Assembly: GCA_017992055.1 (NCBI GenBank)
Contig: JAGOPK010000005.1
Coordinates: 248,001-312,000 of the forward strand
Source: Burkholderiaceae bacterium
Lineage (GTDB): Bacteria; Pseudomonadota; Gammaproteobacteria; Burkholderiales; Burkholderiaceae_C
Reading direction: 5' to 3'
DNA: 64,000 nucleotides
Part shown: piece after piece, positions 55,658-64,000 of the stretch
Position numbering within the stretch: the first letter of the stretch is position 1
Layout: each line of letters begins with the position of its first letter
Made by a program: the position numbers and the translations under genes
The notes under the pieces: generated by a model
What the model was told of the DNA's origin: nothing
Database searches by the model: none
What the model saw: the letters and a program-made list of their open reading frames with translations, nothing else

Positions 55658-56178
55658 TTCACCTCGAGCGTGCGCAGCTGCCAGGCCGAGCGGGCGTAGT
55701 AGCGCTCCTGGCGCAGCTCGGCGCTGTCGTCGAAGGGGTAGACGATGAACAGCGGCCCCTTCTCGCGCACCGTCATCGCCTGGCCGTCCAGGCGCGTGGC
55801 CAGCAGCATGCCGAACTGCTCGGCGTCGGCGGCCGGGATCTCGATCTTGTAGCTGTTCAGCGCGATCGCCTTCAGCACCGTGCCCTTGGCGCCGGCGGCG
55901 GCCAGCACCTCGCGCAGCAACGGGCCGCTGAACTGGCGCCGCTCCTTGAACCAGGGCGTGGCGGTGGTGAAGCGGTGCTGGGGCAGGGCCTCCAGCATGG
56001 CCATGTCGAAGTCGGCGCGGCGGCCGCCGTCGGCATTGCCGGCGCTGACCTGGCCGGTGATCGACAGCAGCACGCGGCCCTTGGGCCGGTCCAGTGCCAG
56101 CGCCGGCAGCGCCGGCAGGCCCAGCAGGGAAGCCAGGGCGGAACACAGCAGGCTGCGGCGGGAGCGGACGGAGGGCAT
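55654..56178 (-). CDS. Small exported pterin/molybdopterin-fold protein, PruR-like, module 1
   Basis: A 174-residue protein with a signal peptide carrying a Tat-like SRRSLL motif and ending near ALA at 28. The mature part is a minimal sulfite-oxidase (SUOX)-type fold: FDMAMLEALPQ, TTATPWFKERRQFSGPLLREVLAAAG, LNSYKIEIPAAD, GPLFIVYPFD and WQLRTLEV. The mature region contains no cysteine, so the Mo-coordinating Cys of true sulfite oxidases is missing. It resembles PruR of Agrobacterium, a periplasmic pterin-binding partner of the DcpA receptor. It is translationally coupled to the hybrid kinase downstream, and divergent from murB. Confidence 0.82.
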
Positions 56179-56286
56179 GGCGGGCCGGTGGGTCGGGACA
56201 GCAAAAGTGTGCCACCGCCGGCGCCGTCGCAGGGGCCGGGCCGGGCGCCGGCCGGCGCGGCGGCGCCATCGGCGAGAATTCCGGCC

Positions 56287-57339
56287 ATGTCGGCTACCCC
56301 GAACCCCACTGCGCTGGCCCATGGCGTGAACCTGCGCGACAGCAACAGCTTCGGCCTGCCGGCGGTGGCGCACACGCTGGCCGACATCGTCAGCGATGCC
56401 GACGTGCGCCGATTGCTGCAGCGGCCCGAGGTCGGCCTGGCGCCCAAGCTGGTGCTGGGCGGCGGCAGCAACCTGGTGCTGACACGCGACCCGCAGGCCG
56501 TGGTGCTGCGCGTGCGCGTGCCGGGCAAGCGCCTGGTCGAAACCCGCGACGATGCCTGGATCGTCGAGTTCGGCGCCGGCGAGCGCTGGCACGAGGCCGT
56601 GGCCTGGACTCTGGACCAGGGCCTGCCCGGGCTGGAGAACCTGGCCCTGATCCCCGGCACCGTGGGCGCGGCGCCGGTGCAGAACATCGGCGCCTATGGC
56701 CTGGAGCTGGCCGACCGCTTCGACAGCCTGGATGCGGTGGACCTGGTCACCGGCCGCGGCGTGACGCTGGACAAGGCGGCCTGCCGCTTTGCCTACCGCG
56801 ACAGCGTGTTCAAGCACGACGCGGCCGACGGCGGCCTGGCCGGCAAGAGCATCATCACCCGCGTGCGCCTGCGCCTGCCGCGGCCCTGGACGCCGGTGCT
56901 CGGCTATCTGGACCTGCAGCGCCGCATGGACGAGACCGGCAACCACGCGCCCGATGCGCGCACCATCTTCGACTGGGTCTGCGCCATCCGCCGCGCCAAG
57001 CTGCCCGATCCGGCCGAGATCGGCAATGCCGGCAGCTTCTTCAAGAACCCGGTGGTCAGCGCCGAGCAGTGCCGCGACATCATCGCCCGCGACCCGCATG
57101 TGGTGCATTACGTGCTGGACGACGGCCGCTGCAAGCTGGCCGCCGGCTGGCTGATCGACGCCTGCGGCTGGAAGGGCAAGAGCATCGGCCGCGCCGGCGT
57201 CTACGAGCGCCAGGCCCTGGTGCTGGTCAACCGCGGTGGCGCCACCGGCGCCGAGGTGGTGACGCTGGCCCGTGCGATCCAGGAAAGCGTCTACGGCCGC
57301 TTCGGCATCCGGCTGGAGCCGGAGCCGGTGATCGTCTGA
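56287..57339 (+). CDS. murB: UDP-N-acetylenolpyruvoylglucosamine reductase
   Basis: A 350-residue FAD enzyme of peptidoglycan precursor synthesis, type I (E. coli-like, with the extra C-terminal region). It shows LGGGSNLVLT, PGTVGAAPVQNIGAYGLEL, AYRDSVFKH, GNAGSFFKNPVVS and AAGWLIDACGWKGKSIGRAGVYERQALVLVN. The start ATG at 56287 gives the usual length. It lies between the two exported-protein/kinase modules with no operon partner. Confidence 0.96.
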   Translation: MSATPNPTALAHGVNLRDSNSFGLPAVAHTLADIVSDADVRRLLQRPEVGLAPKLVLGGGSNLVLTRDPQAVVLRVRVPGKRLVETRDDAWIVEFGAGERWHEAVAWTLDQGLPGLENLALIPGTVGAAPVQNIGAYGLELADRFDSLDAVDLVTGRGVTLDKAACRFAYRDSVFKHDAADGGLAGKSIITRVRLRLPRPWTPVLGYLDLQRRMDETGNHAPDARTIFDWVCAIRRAKLPDPAEIGNAGSFFKNPVVSAEQCRDIIARDPHVVHYVLDDGRCKLAAGWLIDACGWKGKSIGRAGVYERQALVLVNRGGATGAEVVTLARAIQESVYGRFGIRLEPEPVIV

Positions 57340-57349
57340 ACGCTGTGGC

Positions 57350-58237
57350 TCACAGCAGCCCGGCCGAGCGTGCCGCGGCCTCGATGCCCTTGTAGTTGTC
57401 GGCCTTGCTGGGCACGAAGCGCGTGGCGCGCTGCAGGTCCAGGATCTCGCGGCCGGCGCTGTCGTTGCGGCTCAGCGCCAGCAGGGCCTGGCTGAGCTTG
57501 TCGCGCAGCGCCGCCGGCAGGTCGGCATGCACGCTCCAGTTGTAGTCGTAGTAGGCGGGCGTGGTGTAGAACACCTGCACGCGGGCGGTGTCCACCTTCT
57601 TGTCGGCGACGAACTTCTCCCACACCGAGATGTTCAGCGCGCCGGCCTGCACCTTGCCCGAGGCCACCGCGGCAATGGTCGCGTCGTGGGCGCCGCTGTA
57701 GGCCACGCGGCGGAAATCCTTCTCCGGGTTCAGGCCGGCCTGCAGCAGAAAGCTGCGCGGCATCAGATGGCCCGAGGTGCTGCTCTGCGAGCCGAAGCTG
57801 ACATCCTTGCCCTTCAGGTCGGCCAGGCTGCGGATGGCCGGATCGGCGCTGATGAACACCGAGCGGAAGCGCTCGTCCTCCTCGCGCTGCACCAGCGGGA
57901 TGATCTTGCCGCCGGAGCGCACGCTGGCCTGCACGAAGGTGAAGCCGCCGAACCAGGCCAGGTCGACCTTGCGGTTGACCAGGGCCTCGACCGAGGCCGC
58001 GTAGTCGGTGACCGGCGTGTACTCGACCTTGATGCCCAGCTGGCTTTCCAGGTACTTCATCAGCGGCCCGGCCTTGCGCGCCAGCTCGGTGGGCGATTCG
58101 TCCGGGATGGCGGTGACGCGCAGCACGGCCGGGGCCTGGGCGCTGGCCGGGGCCGGCAGGCCCAGGGCCAGGGTGGACAGCAGGGCCGGGGCGCTGGCCA
58201 GCAGGGCACGGCGGCGGGGGCAGGCGGGCAGGGACAT
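57350..58237 (-). CDS. PhnD-like phosphate/phosphonate-type periplasmic binding protein
   Basis: A 295-residue exported protein with a signal peptide (PRRRALLASAPALLSTLALGLPAPASA, Tat-like start). The body is a type 2 periplasmic-binding fold of the PhnD family: VTAIPDESPTELARKAGPLMKYLESQLGIKVEY, LVNRKVDLAWFGGFTFVQA, FGSQSSTSGHLMPR and VQAGALNISVWEKF. No ABC permease or ATPase gene adjoins it, so it is an orphan binding protein. Its ligand is unknown; phosphonate, phosphite or selenite-type anions are possible. Confidence 0.88.
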   Translation of the reverse strand: MSLPACPRRRALLASAPALLSTLALGLPAPASAQAPAVLRVTAIPDESPTELARKAGPLMKYLESQLGIKVEYTPVTDYAASVEALVNRKVDLAWFGGFTFVQASVRSGGKIIPLVQREEDERFRSVFISADPAIRSLADLKGKDVSFGSQSSTSGHLMPRSFLLQAGLNPEKDFRRVAYSGAHDATIAAVASGKVQAGALNISVWEKFVADKKVDTARVQVFYTTPAYYDYNWSVHADLPAALRDKLSQALLALSRNDSAGREILDLQRATRFVPSKADNYKGIEAAARSAGLL

Positions 58238-58301
58238 GGGGCTGTTTTGTTCGGCGGCTTGAGGCCGCGCATTGTGCGGCCAGAAAACCGCCGCCGCGGC
58301 T

Positions 58302-58328
58302 CAAGTCGGCGCCTGCCGCGGCCGAAAT
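58302..58328 (+). promoter_or_regulatory. Candidate flagellar sigma-28 (FliA) promoter of the chemoreceptor gene
   Basis: GCCGAAAT at 58321-58328 matches six of eight bases of the sigma-28 -10 element GCCGATAA. CAAG at 58302-58305 is 15 bases upstream, a partial match to the TAAA -35 element at the standard spacing. It lies 54 bases before the chemoreceptor ATG, where such a promoter is expected. Confidence 0.45.
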
Positions 58329-58382
58329 GAATCCGGGAGCAGTCCGTCAGCCACCGCAGTACAACGCCGAGAGCGCGATGAC

Positions 58383-59948
58383 ATGAGGGTAGGGATCAAG
58401 CTGGGCATCACCTTCGGTGCCCTGGCCATGCTGGTGCTGGCCATCGTCGCCGTGTCGCTGCGTGCGCTGGCGGCCGACCACCAGCAGTTCAGCGACTACG
58501 TGGGTGGCATCAGCCAGCGGGCCCAGCTGGCCGGCCAGGTGCGCGAGGCGGTGGACCAGCGGGCCATTGCCGCGCGCAACCTGGTGCTGCTGGCCGAGCC
58601 GGCCGAACTGGCCGCCGAGCGCGAGCGGGTGGTGCAGGCGCACCAGCGTGTGGGCCAGACGCTGGCCCAGCTGCGCCGCGCGGTGGATGCGGCGCCCGGC
58701 GTGCCGGCCGAGGTGCGCGCCCTGGTCGGCGAGATGGAGGCCATCGAGGCCCGCTATGCCCCGGTGGCACTGGCGGTGGTGGAGCTGGCCGCCGCCGGCC
58801 GGCGCGAGGACGCGATCCAGAAGATGAACCGCGACTGCCGGCCGCTCCTGGCCAGCCTGGTGGCCAGCAGCGGCCGCTTCGCCGAGCAGACCCGGGCCCA
58901 GTCGCAGTTGCTGCTGTCCGCTGCAGATGAGGGTTACGCCGGCCTGCGCCGGCTGCTGCTGGGCGCCGGCCTGCTGGCCACGCTGGCGGCCGCGGCCGCC
59001 GGCTGGTGGGTCACGCGCATGGTCACCGTGCCCATCGCCCGGGCGTTGCGCCTGGCCGATGCGGTGGCCGACGGCGATCTCAGCCTGCGCGGCCTGCAGG
59101 GCGGCGCCGCGGCCGCCGGCCGCGACGAGGTCGGCCAGTTGCTGCAGGCGCTGCAGCGCATGACCGGCGGCCTGCAGGCCATCGTGCGCCAGGTGCGCGG
59201 CAGCAGCGACAGCATCGCCACCGGCGCGTCCCAGGTCAGCATCGGCAATGCCGACCTGAGCCAGCGCACCGAGCAGCAGGCGGCGGCGCTGCAGCGCACG
59301 GCGGCGTCGATGGAGCAGCTCAATGCCACGGTGCGGCTGAATGCCGACCATGCCCAGCAGGCCGACCAACAGGCCCAGGAGGCCACGGCCGTGGCCTCGC
59401 GCGCCGGGGCCGTGGTCGGCGAGGTGGTGCTGACCATGCAGGCCATCAACCAGGGCAGCCAGCGCATCGGCGACATCGTCGGCGTCATCGACGGCATCGC
59501 CTTCCAGACCAACATCCTGGCGCTGAATGCCGCGGTGGAGGCGGCACGCGCCGGCGAGTCCGGCCGCGGCTTTGCCGTCGTTGCCGCCGAGGTGCGGGCG
59601 CTGGCCGGGCGCAGCGCCGCCGCGGCGCGCGAGATCCGCCAGCTGATCACCGCCAGCGTCGAGCGCGTGGGCCAGGGCCAGCGCTTGGTCGACCAGGCCG
59701 GCAGCACCATGGGCGAGGTGGTCGGCGCCATCGGCCGCGTGACCCGGATCGTCGGCCAGATCAGCAGCGCCAGCCGCGAGCAGAGCCTGGGCGTGGCCCA
59801 GGTCACCGAGGCGGTGGCGCAGATGGACCAGGTGACGCAGCAGAACGCGGCCCTGGTGGAGCAGAGCGCGGCGGCGTCCGAAAGCCTCAGCGACCAGGCG
59901 CGCCAGCTGGTCGGCGCGGTGGCCCGCTTCAGGCTGGCGCCGGCCTGA
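58383..59948 (+). CDS. Methyl-accepting chemotaxis protein
   Basis: A 521-residue receptor of the Tar/Tsr layout: TM1 (8-28), a helical four-helix-bundle periplasmic domain (about 30-185), TM2 (about 190-212), HAMP (about 213-268) and a signalling domain. The hairpin tip is [35 protein letters not shown]. There is no C-terminal CheR-binding pentapeptide. Start ATG at 58383. Its ligand is unknown. It lies back-to-back with the module 2 kinase (3 bases between stops). Confidence 0.93.
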   Translation: MRVGIKLGITFGALAMLVLAIVAVSLRALAADHQQFSDYVGGISQRAQLAGQVREAVDQRAIAARNLVLLAEPAELAAERERVVQAHQRVGQTLAQLRRAVDAAPGVPAEVRALVGEMEAIEARYAPVALAVVELAAAGRREDAIQKMNRDCRPLLASLVASSGRFAEQTRAQSQLLLSAADEGYAGLRRLLLGAGLLATLAAAAAGWWVTRMVTVPIARALRLADAVADGDLSLRGLQGGAAAAGRDEVGQLLQALQRMTGGLQAIVRQVRGSSDSIATGASQVSIGNADLSQRTEQQAAALQRTAASMEQLNATVRLNADHAQQADQQAQEATAVASRAGAVVGEVVLTMQAINQGSQRIGDIVGVIDGIAFQTNILALNAAVEAARAGESGRGFAVVAAEVRALAGRSAAAAREIRQLITASVERVGQGQRLVDQAGSTMGEVVGAIGRVTRIVGQISSASREQSLGVAQVTEAVAQMDQVTQQNAALVEQSAAASESLSDQARQLVGAVARFRLAPA

Positions 59949-59951
59949 GCC

Positions 59952-62264
59952 TCAGTCGCTGCCGGGCTGGGTCAGCGCGCTGCCGGCCTCGGCCTGGCTG
60001 ACCAGGCCTTCGCTGACGCACAGCGCGCGGGTCGCCGCCAGCGTCTCGTCGAAGCGCTGCACCGCCAGCGCCAGCGCCGAGGCGCCCAGCGCCGTGGCCT
60101 CGCGGCTGAGCAGGGCCGCGCGCTCGGCCAGCGCCGGCAGGCCCAGGTTCAGCGCCGCGCCCTTGACCGCATGGGCGCTGCGGCGCAGGGCCTCGGGATC
60201 GGCATCGCGCAGCGCCTCGTGCATGCGCCGCGCGGCATCGCCGGCCTGCTCGAAGAAGCCGTTGAACAAGCTGGGCAGGCGCTCGGCGCCCATCAGCTCG
60301 CGCACGCTGCGCAGCGCCGCCCGGTCGAGCAGCGAGGGCGCGGCGCCGCCGGCGCCGGCTTCGACCAGGGCCGGCTCGGGCGGCAGCTGGGTGCCGGTGC
60401 CGAAGTGCCGCGCAAACAGCGCCTGCAGCATGGCCAGGCTCAGCGGCTTGGCCAGCACCTCGGTGACGCCGGCGCGCAGGCAGCGCTCGCGGGTGTCGGC
60501 AAACACGTCGGCGGTCAGCGCCACCACCGGCGTGGCATTGGCCGGCGCGGGCATGGCGCGCAGCGCCTCGGTGGCGGCCACGCCGTCCATCACCGGCATG
60601 TGCACGTCCATCAGCACGATGTCGAACGGCTCCTCGCGCAGCGCGGTCAGCGCGTCCAGGCCATGGTCGACGAAGCGTGCGCTGTGGCCCAGGCGCTCCA
60701 GCAGCGCGGCCATGTACAGGCGGTTGACCGGATGGTCCTCGGCCACCAGCACGCGCAGCGAGCGCAGCGGCGGCGGCGGCAGCAGGGTCTGGGCCACGGC
60801 CTGCGGCGCGGCGGTGACCAGCGGGCAGTGGAAGCTGAACACGCTGCCGTCGCCGGGCGCGCTGCGCACGACGATCTCGCCGCCCATCAGCCGCGCCAGG
60901 TTGCGCGAGATGGCCAGGCCCAGGCCGGTGCCGCCATGGCGGCCGGCGCCGACGCCACCGCTGTCGCCGCGGCCGTAGCGGCGGAACAGCCGCGCCAGCG
61001 TGGCCTGGTCCATGCCGATGCCGCTGTCGGCCACCTCGAAGGCCAGCCGCGGCCCTCTGGGGCTGCTCGGACCGCCCTGGCCGCCCTGGCCGCCCGGCCC
61101 CGGGTCGTCGTCGGCCAGCCGGCTGCAGCGCAGCACGATGCTGCCGCTGTCGGAGAACTTGATGGCATTGGCCAGCAGGTTGTAGAGCACCTGGCGCAGC
61201 CGCGTCGGGTCCAGCATCAGGTGCGTGGGCAGGCCGGGCGCGATCTCCACGCGCAGCGTCAGGCCCTTGACCTGGGCCGCCGGCTGCAGCAGCGCATGCA
61301 CCTCGCGCAGCAGCGTCGGCAGGTGCAGCGGCTGCGGCGTCAGGCGCAGCATGCCGGATTCGAGCTTGGACAGGTCCAGGATGTCGTCGAGCAGGCGCAG
61401 CAGGTGCTGGGCCGAGTCGTCGGCCACCGCCAGCCATTCGGCGGCGCGGGCGTCGCGCGGCCCGTCCTTGACCAGGGACAGCATGCCCAGCAGACCGTGC
61501 AGCGGCGTGCGCAGCTCATGGCTCATGTCGGCCAGGAAGTCGCTCTTGGCGGCATTGGCGTTTTCGGCCTCGATGCGCGCCTCGCGCAGCTCGTCGGCCA
61601 GGGCCTGCAGGCGCAGGCGGTGCGAGTCGATCTTGCGCATCTGGCGCAGCGCCAGCAGGGCCAGCAGCAGCAGGGTGACGAGCAGAAAGCCGGTCAGCGC
61701 CAGGCCGATGCGGTTGTGCTGGCGCACCTTCTCCTGGCGCTCGGTGACCTGCTGGGCCACGCTGTGGGTGGCCGCATGCATCATGCGGCGGATCGGCGCG
61801 TCCAGCGCCTGCAGCTGCAGCAGCAGGGCCTGGGCGGCCTCGGCGCTGAGCCGGCCGCGGGCGCTGTCGCCCAGCCACAGGTCGGCGCGGCCGGTGAAGT
61901 CGTGGATGGCGCGGATGGCCTGGTGCGCCGGATCGACCTGGGCCAGCAGGCGCTGGGCGCGTTCGTTCTCCAGCAGTTGCATGCGGCTGACGAAGATCTC
62001 GTAGCGCAGCTTCAGGTCCGGCGAGCCCGGCTCGGCGCCACGCGCCTCCTCGGCCCATTGCTCGCGCAGGCGCAGGTATTCGGTTTCCACCTGGTACAGG
62101 TTCAGCACCAGGTAGTCGTCCTGGTACTGCACCGTCATGTTCAGCAGCGCGAACTGCCGCGCCTGCACAAAGGCCGCCGCCAGCAGCGTGGCCAGCAGGG
62201 CCAGCGCGACGATGCTGAACCAGGGCGACAGTCGCGGCAGGGGCTGCGGCTCGGCGGCGCTCAC
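59952..62264 (-). CDS. Hybrid sensor histidine kinase of module 2 (with exported pterin-fold protein)
   Basis: A 770-residue kinase with the same plan as the one at 53294-55657: TM1 (15-33), periplasmic domain (34-185, FALLNMTVQYQDDYLVLNLYQ), TM2 (186-206), HisKA with His249 (FLADMSHELRTPLH), HATPase ([16 protein letters not shown]; with a Gly-rich insert near 388-405), receiver with Asp553 (IVLMDVHMP), and HPt with His698 (SAHAVKGAALNLG). The GTG start at 62264 overlaps the stop of its exported partner gene. It is a paralogue of the first kinase, but diverged through most of its length. Confidence 0.92.
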   Translation of the reverse strand: MSAAEPQPLPRLSPWFSIVALALLATLLAAAFVQARQFALLNMTVQYQDDYLVLNLYQVETEYLRLREQWAEEARGAEPGSPDLKLRYEIFVSRMQLLENERAQRLLAQVDPAHQAIRAIHDFTGRADLWLGDSARGRLSAEAAQALLLQLQALDAPIRRMMHAATHSVAQQVTERQEKVRQHNRIGLALTGFLLVTLLLLALLALRQMRKIDSHRLRLQALADELREARIEAENANAAKSDFLADMSHELRTPLHGLLGMLSLVKDGPRDARAAEWLAVADDSAQHLLRLLDDILDLSKLESGMLRLTPQPLHLPTLLREVHALLQPAAQVKGLTLRVEIAPGLPTHLMLDPTRLRQVLYNLLANAIKFSDSGSIVLRCSRLADDDPGPGGQGGQGGPSSPRGPRLAFEVADSGIGMDQATLARLFRRYGRGDSGGVGAGRHGGTGLGLAISRNLARLMGGEIVVRSAPGDGSVFSFHCPLVTAAPQAVAQTLLPPPPLRSLRVLVAEDHPVNRLYMAALLERLGHSARFVDHGLDALTALREEPFDIVLMDVHMPVMDGVAATEALRAMPAPANATPVVALTADVFADTRERCLRAGVTEVLAKPLSLAMLQALFARHFGTGTQLPPEPALVEAGAGGAAPSLLDRAALRSVRELMGAERLPSLFNGFFEQAGDAARRMHEALRDADPEALRRSAHAVKGAALNLGLPALAERAALLSREATALGASALALAVQRFDETLAATRALCVSEGLVSQAEAGSALTQPGSD

Positions 62265-62773
62265 GACACCTCGATGCTCTGCAGTTGCCAGGCGCAGCGG
62301 CTGTAGTAGACCGCGTTGCGCAGTTCCGGATGGGCGTGGAAGGGGTAGATGATGAACAGCGGCCCCTTGTCGCGCACGGCCATCGGCTTGCCGTCGAGCA
62401 GGCGCGCCAGCAGCACGTCGTAGCGGCGTGCGTCCTCGCTGGGGATGTCGACGAAGTAGTTGTTCAGCGCCTGGGCGCGCAGCAGCTGGCCCTGGGCGCC
62501 GGCGGCGGCCAGCACATCGCGCAGCAGCGGGCCGGTGAACTGCCGCGGCTGGCGGTACCAGGGCGTGGTGGTGCTGAACTGCTGCTGCGGCAGCCGCTCC
62601 AGCATGGCCATGTCGAAGGCCGCGGCCGCCGGCCGATTGGTGTGGCGCACGCCGCCGGTCACGGTCAGCAGCACCGGGCCGCTGGGTGGGTCCAGCGGCA
62701 TGGCCAGGGCGGGTGTGCTGCAACCCAGCAGCAGCGGCCAGCGGGCCAGACCCAGGAGTGAACGGCGATCCAT
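62261..62773 (-). CDS. Small exported pterin/molybdopterin-fold protein, PruR-like, module 2
   Basis: A 170-residue paralogue of the protein at 55654-56178, again with a Tat-like RRSLLG motif at the start (an LLGC18 could be an alternative lipobox). It repeats FDMAMLERLPQQQFSTTTPWYRQPRQFTGPLLRDVLAAAG, in pieces, then LNNYFVDIPSED, KGPLFIIYPFH and WQLQSIEV. One cysteine (Cys160) lies near the C-terminus, where the paralogue has Ser; the Mo-ligand cysteine region is not conserved. It is coupled to the downstream kinase by a GTGA overlap. Confidence 0.82.
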   Translation of the reverse strand: MDRRSLLGLARWPLLLGCSTPALAMPLDPPSGPVLLTVTGGVRHTNRPAAAAFDMAMLERLPQQQFSTTTPWYRQPRQFTGPLLRDVLAAAGAQGQLLRAQALNNYFVDIPSEDARRYDVLLARLLDGKPMAVRDKGPLFIIYPFHAHPELRNAVYYSRCAWQLQSIEVS

Positions 62774-62969
62774 AGTCGTGGCTGGCGGTGTTCCGGACCG
62801 GCGCATCCTACCGCGGGTGGCCGGCGCAACGGTCCGGCAGGGGGTCGCAGCCTTATTCCGCTGGCCTCGTCGCAGGGGTGACAAGTTGCGGGTTGTTCAG
62901 GGTGTCGTCGTCGGCGGCACTGCGGTACACCGGCGGCTCCGTCGATCCCTCCCGTTCCGCAATCCGTCC

Positions 62970-64000
62970 ATGAACGCCCAACGCCCGCACCATGCCATCT
63001 GGCCCAAGCGCCTGCCGCGCCAGCTGGTGCTGCCCGAGACCAGCCTGTGGTTCAACCTGGTGGTTTCGGCCACCCGCTATCCCGACAAGGCCGCCTGCCT
63101 GTTCTTCGGCCGGCCGCTGGCCTATGCCGAGCTGAAGCGCCAGGCCGAGGCCCTGGCCGGCTGGCTGCAGGCCCGCGGCGTGGCCAAGGGCGACCGCGTG
63201 GCGGTGTTCCTGCAGAACTGCCCGCAGTTCATCGTCGCCGTGCATGCGGTGCTGCGCGCCGATGCGGTGGTGGTGCCGGTCAACCCGATGAACAAGGCCG
63301 ACGAGTTCGGCCACTACATCAGCGACCCCGGCACCAAGGTCGTCATCACCAGCGCCGACCTGGCCGGCATCGTGGCCCAGGCCAATGCCGCGCTGCCCGC
63401 GGCCCAGCGTCTGCAGCAGATCCTGGTGACACGTTTTGCCGATGCCCTGCCGGCCGAGATCGAGGCCGCCGAGCGGCCCTCGCCGGCCATCCTCGACTGG
63501 CTGCTGGCCGATCCGCCGCTGCCCACGGCCGAGGCGGCCGGCGTGCAGGGCCTGACGCGCTGGACCGAGGCCCTGGCCGCCGGCCTGGAGCCCGGCCCGC
63601 ACAGCGCCCGCCCCGACGACCTGGCCCTGCTGCCCTACACCAGCGGCACCACCGGCCTGCCCAAGGGCTGCATGCACAGCCACCGCACGCTGATGCACAA
63701 CGTGGTCGGCGGCGGCGTCTGGGGCCATTCGGGCCCCGAGACGGTGAGCCTGGGCGTGGTGCCGATGTTCCACATCACCGGCTTCATCTACGGCTGCATC
63801 GGCGCGGTGGCCGGCGGCGGCACCACGGTGATCCTGCCGCGCTGGGACCGCGAGCTGGCCGGCCGCCTGATCAGCCGCCACCGCGTCACCCACTGGACCT
63901 GCATCCCGACCATGATCATCGATCTGTTCGGCAGCCCCAACTACGCCAGCTTCGACCTCTCCAGCCTGAAGTACGCCTCGGGCGGCGGCGCGGCCATGCC
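62970..64000 (+). CDS. Acyl-CoA synthetase (AMP-binding), 3' end outside window
   Basis: The first 343 residues of an AMP-forming acyl-CoA ligase; the family is usually about 550 residues long, so the C-terminal domain is outside. The phosphate-binding loop is LPYTSGTTGLPKGCMHSH, preceded by GDRVAVFLQNCPQFIVAVHAVLRADAVVVPVNPM and followed by VVPMFHITGFIYG, WTCIPTMI and YASGGGAAM. The exact acyl substrate cannot be told. Start ATG at 62970; the 196-base gap before it holds no recognisable gene. Confidence 0.9.
   Translation, partial: MNAQRPHHAIWPKRLPRQLVLPETSLWFNLVVSATRYPDKAACLFFGRPLAYAELKRQAEALAGWLQARGVAKGDRVAVFLQNCPQFIVAVHAVLRADAVVVPVNPMNKADEFGHYISDPGTKVVITSADLAGIVAQANAALPAAQRLQQILVTRFADALPAEIEAAERPSPAILDWLLADPPLPTAEAAGVQGLTRWTEALAAGLEPGPHSARPDDLALLPYTSGTTGLPKGCMHSHRTLMHNVVGGGVWGHSGPETVSLGVVPMFHITGFIYGCIGAVAGGGTTVILPRWDRELAGRLISRHRVTHWTCIPTMIIDLFGSPNYASFDLSSLKYASGGGAAM

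Noticed and set aside
60171-62306. A 711-codon open frame on the plus strand opposite the module 2 kinase.
   Set aside because: No recognisable motifs; it is the antisense of a strongly supported kinase gene.

Overview
The window is very GC-rich, gene-dense chromosomal DNA with G or C at most third codon positions. It most resembles a betaproteobacterium of the order Burkholderiales, probably the Leptothrix/Rubrivivax/Ideonella/Aquabacterium group. Pointers are the rpsT/murJ divergent pair, DUF3579 beside argD-argF, the perM-hda-HAD-pcnB-folK cluster, the kynBUA cluster and a PEP-CTERM protein. The assignment is inference from gene content. I see no rRNA, tRNA, CRISPR array, insertion sequence or prophage, and no gene-free stretch exceeds 300 bases. 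Two genes are cut by the window edges: a 5-oxoprolinase at the left and an acyl-CoA synthetase at the right.

Layout, left half. 1-4034: 5-oxoprolinase and pyroglutamyl peptidase (pyroglutamate salvage). 4084-5016: DUF4399 protein. 5018-8435: an ECF sigma factor with a zinc-binding anti-sigma factor, divergent from a four-gene bufferin-type RiPP operon (DUF2282 precursor, DUF692/MNIO enzyme, DUF2063 partner, DoxX). 8423-11281: a cobalt-type nitrile hydratase operon headed by a PQQ-type sugar dehydrogenase. 11332-16869: recJ, a PEP-CTERM protein and lolCD. 16931-24096: a large hybrid kinase, a LysR regulator, hemerythrin, YbaN, a cupredoxin-like protein and dinB. 24175-27616: an uncharacterised DUF5666-DUF6502-DUF5666 operon behind a perfect palindrome. 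27621-30160: a KefC-type antiporter with its flavoprotein partner. 30265-32246: ParA, MaoC and a LuxR-type regulator.

Layout, right half. 32247-37013: argD-argF followed by a phosphoesterase, a Ser/Thr kinase fused to a universal stress domain, and a cysteine-cluster protein. 37185-45190: DUF3579, rpsT, murJ and a housekeeping operon to folK. 45259-47443: a phosphate transporter with its PhoU-like partner, and OsmC. 47440-53245: yajQ, a retropepsin, kynB-kynU-kynA and a sensor kinase whose start overlaps the kynA stop. 53294-62773: two copies of a module made of a small exported pterin/molybdopterin-fold protein and a hybrid histidine kinase, separated by murB, a PhnD-like binding protein and a chemoreceptor. 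62970 to the end: acyl-CoA synthetase.

The most interesting loci are the duplicated exported-pterin-protein/hybrid-kinase modules, the bufferin locus under a likely dedicated sigma factor, the DUF5666/DUF6502 operon, the kinase appended to the tryptophan-degradation genes, and the nitrile hydratase/PQQ-dehydrogenase operon. Genes are packed with 4-base ATGA or GTGA overlaps, and most convergent pairs meet within 10 bases or overlap.
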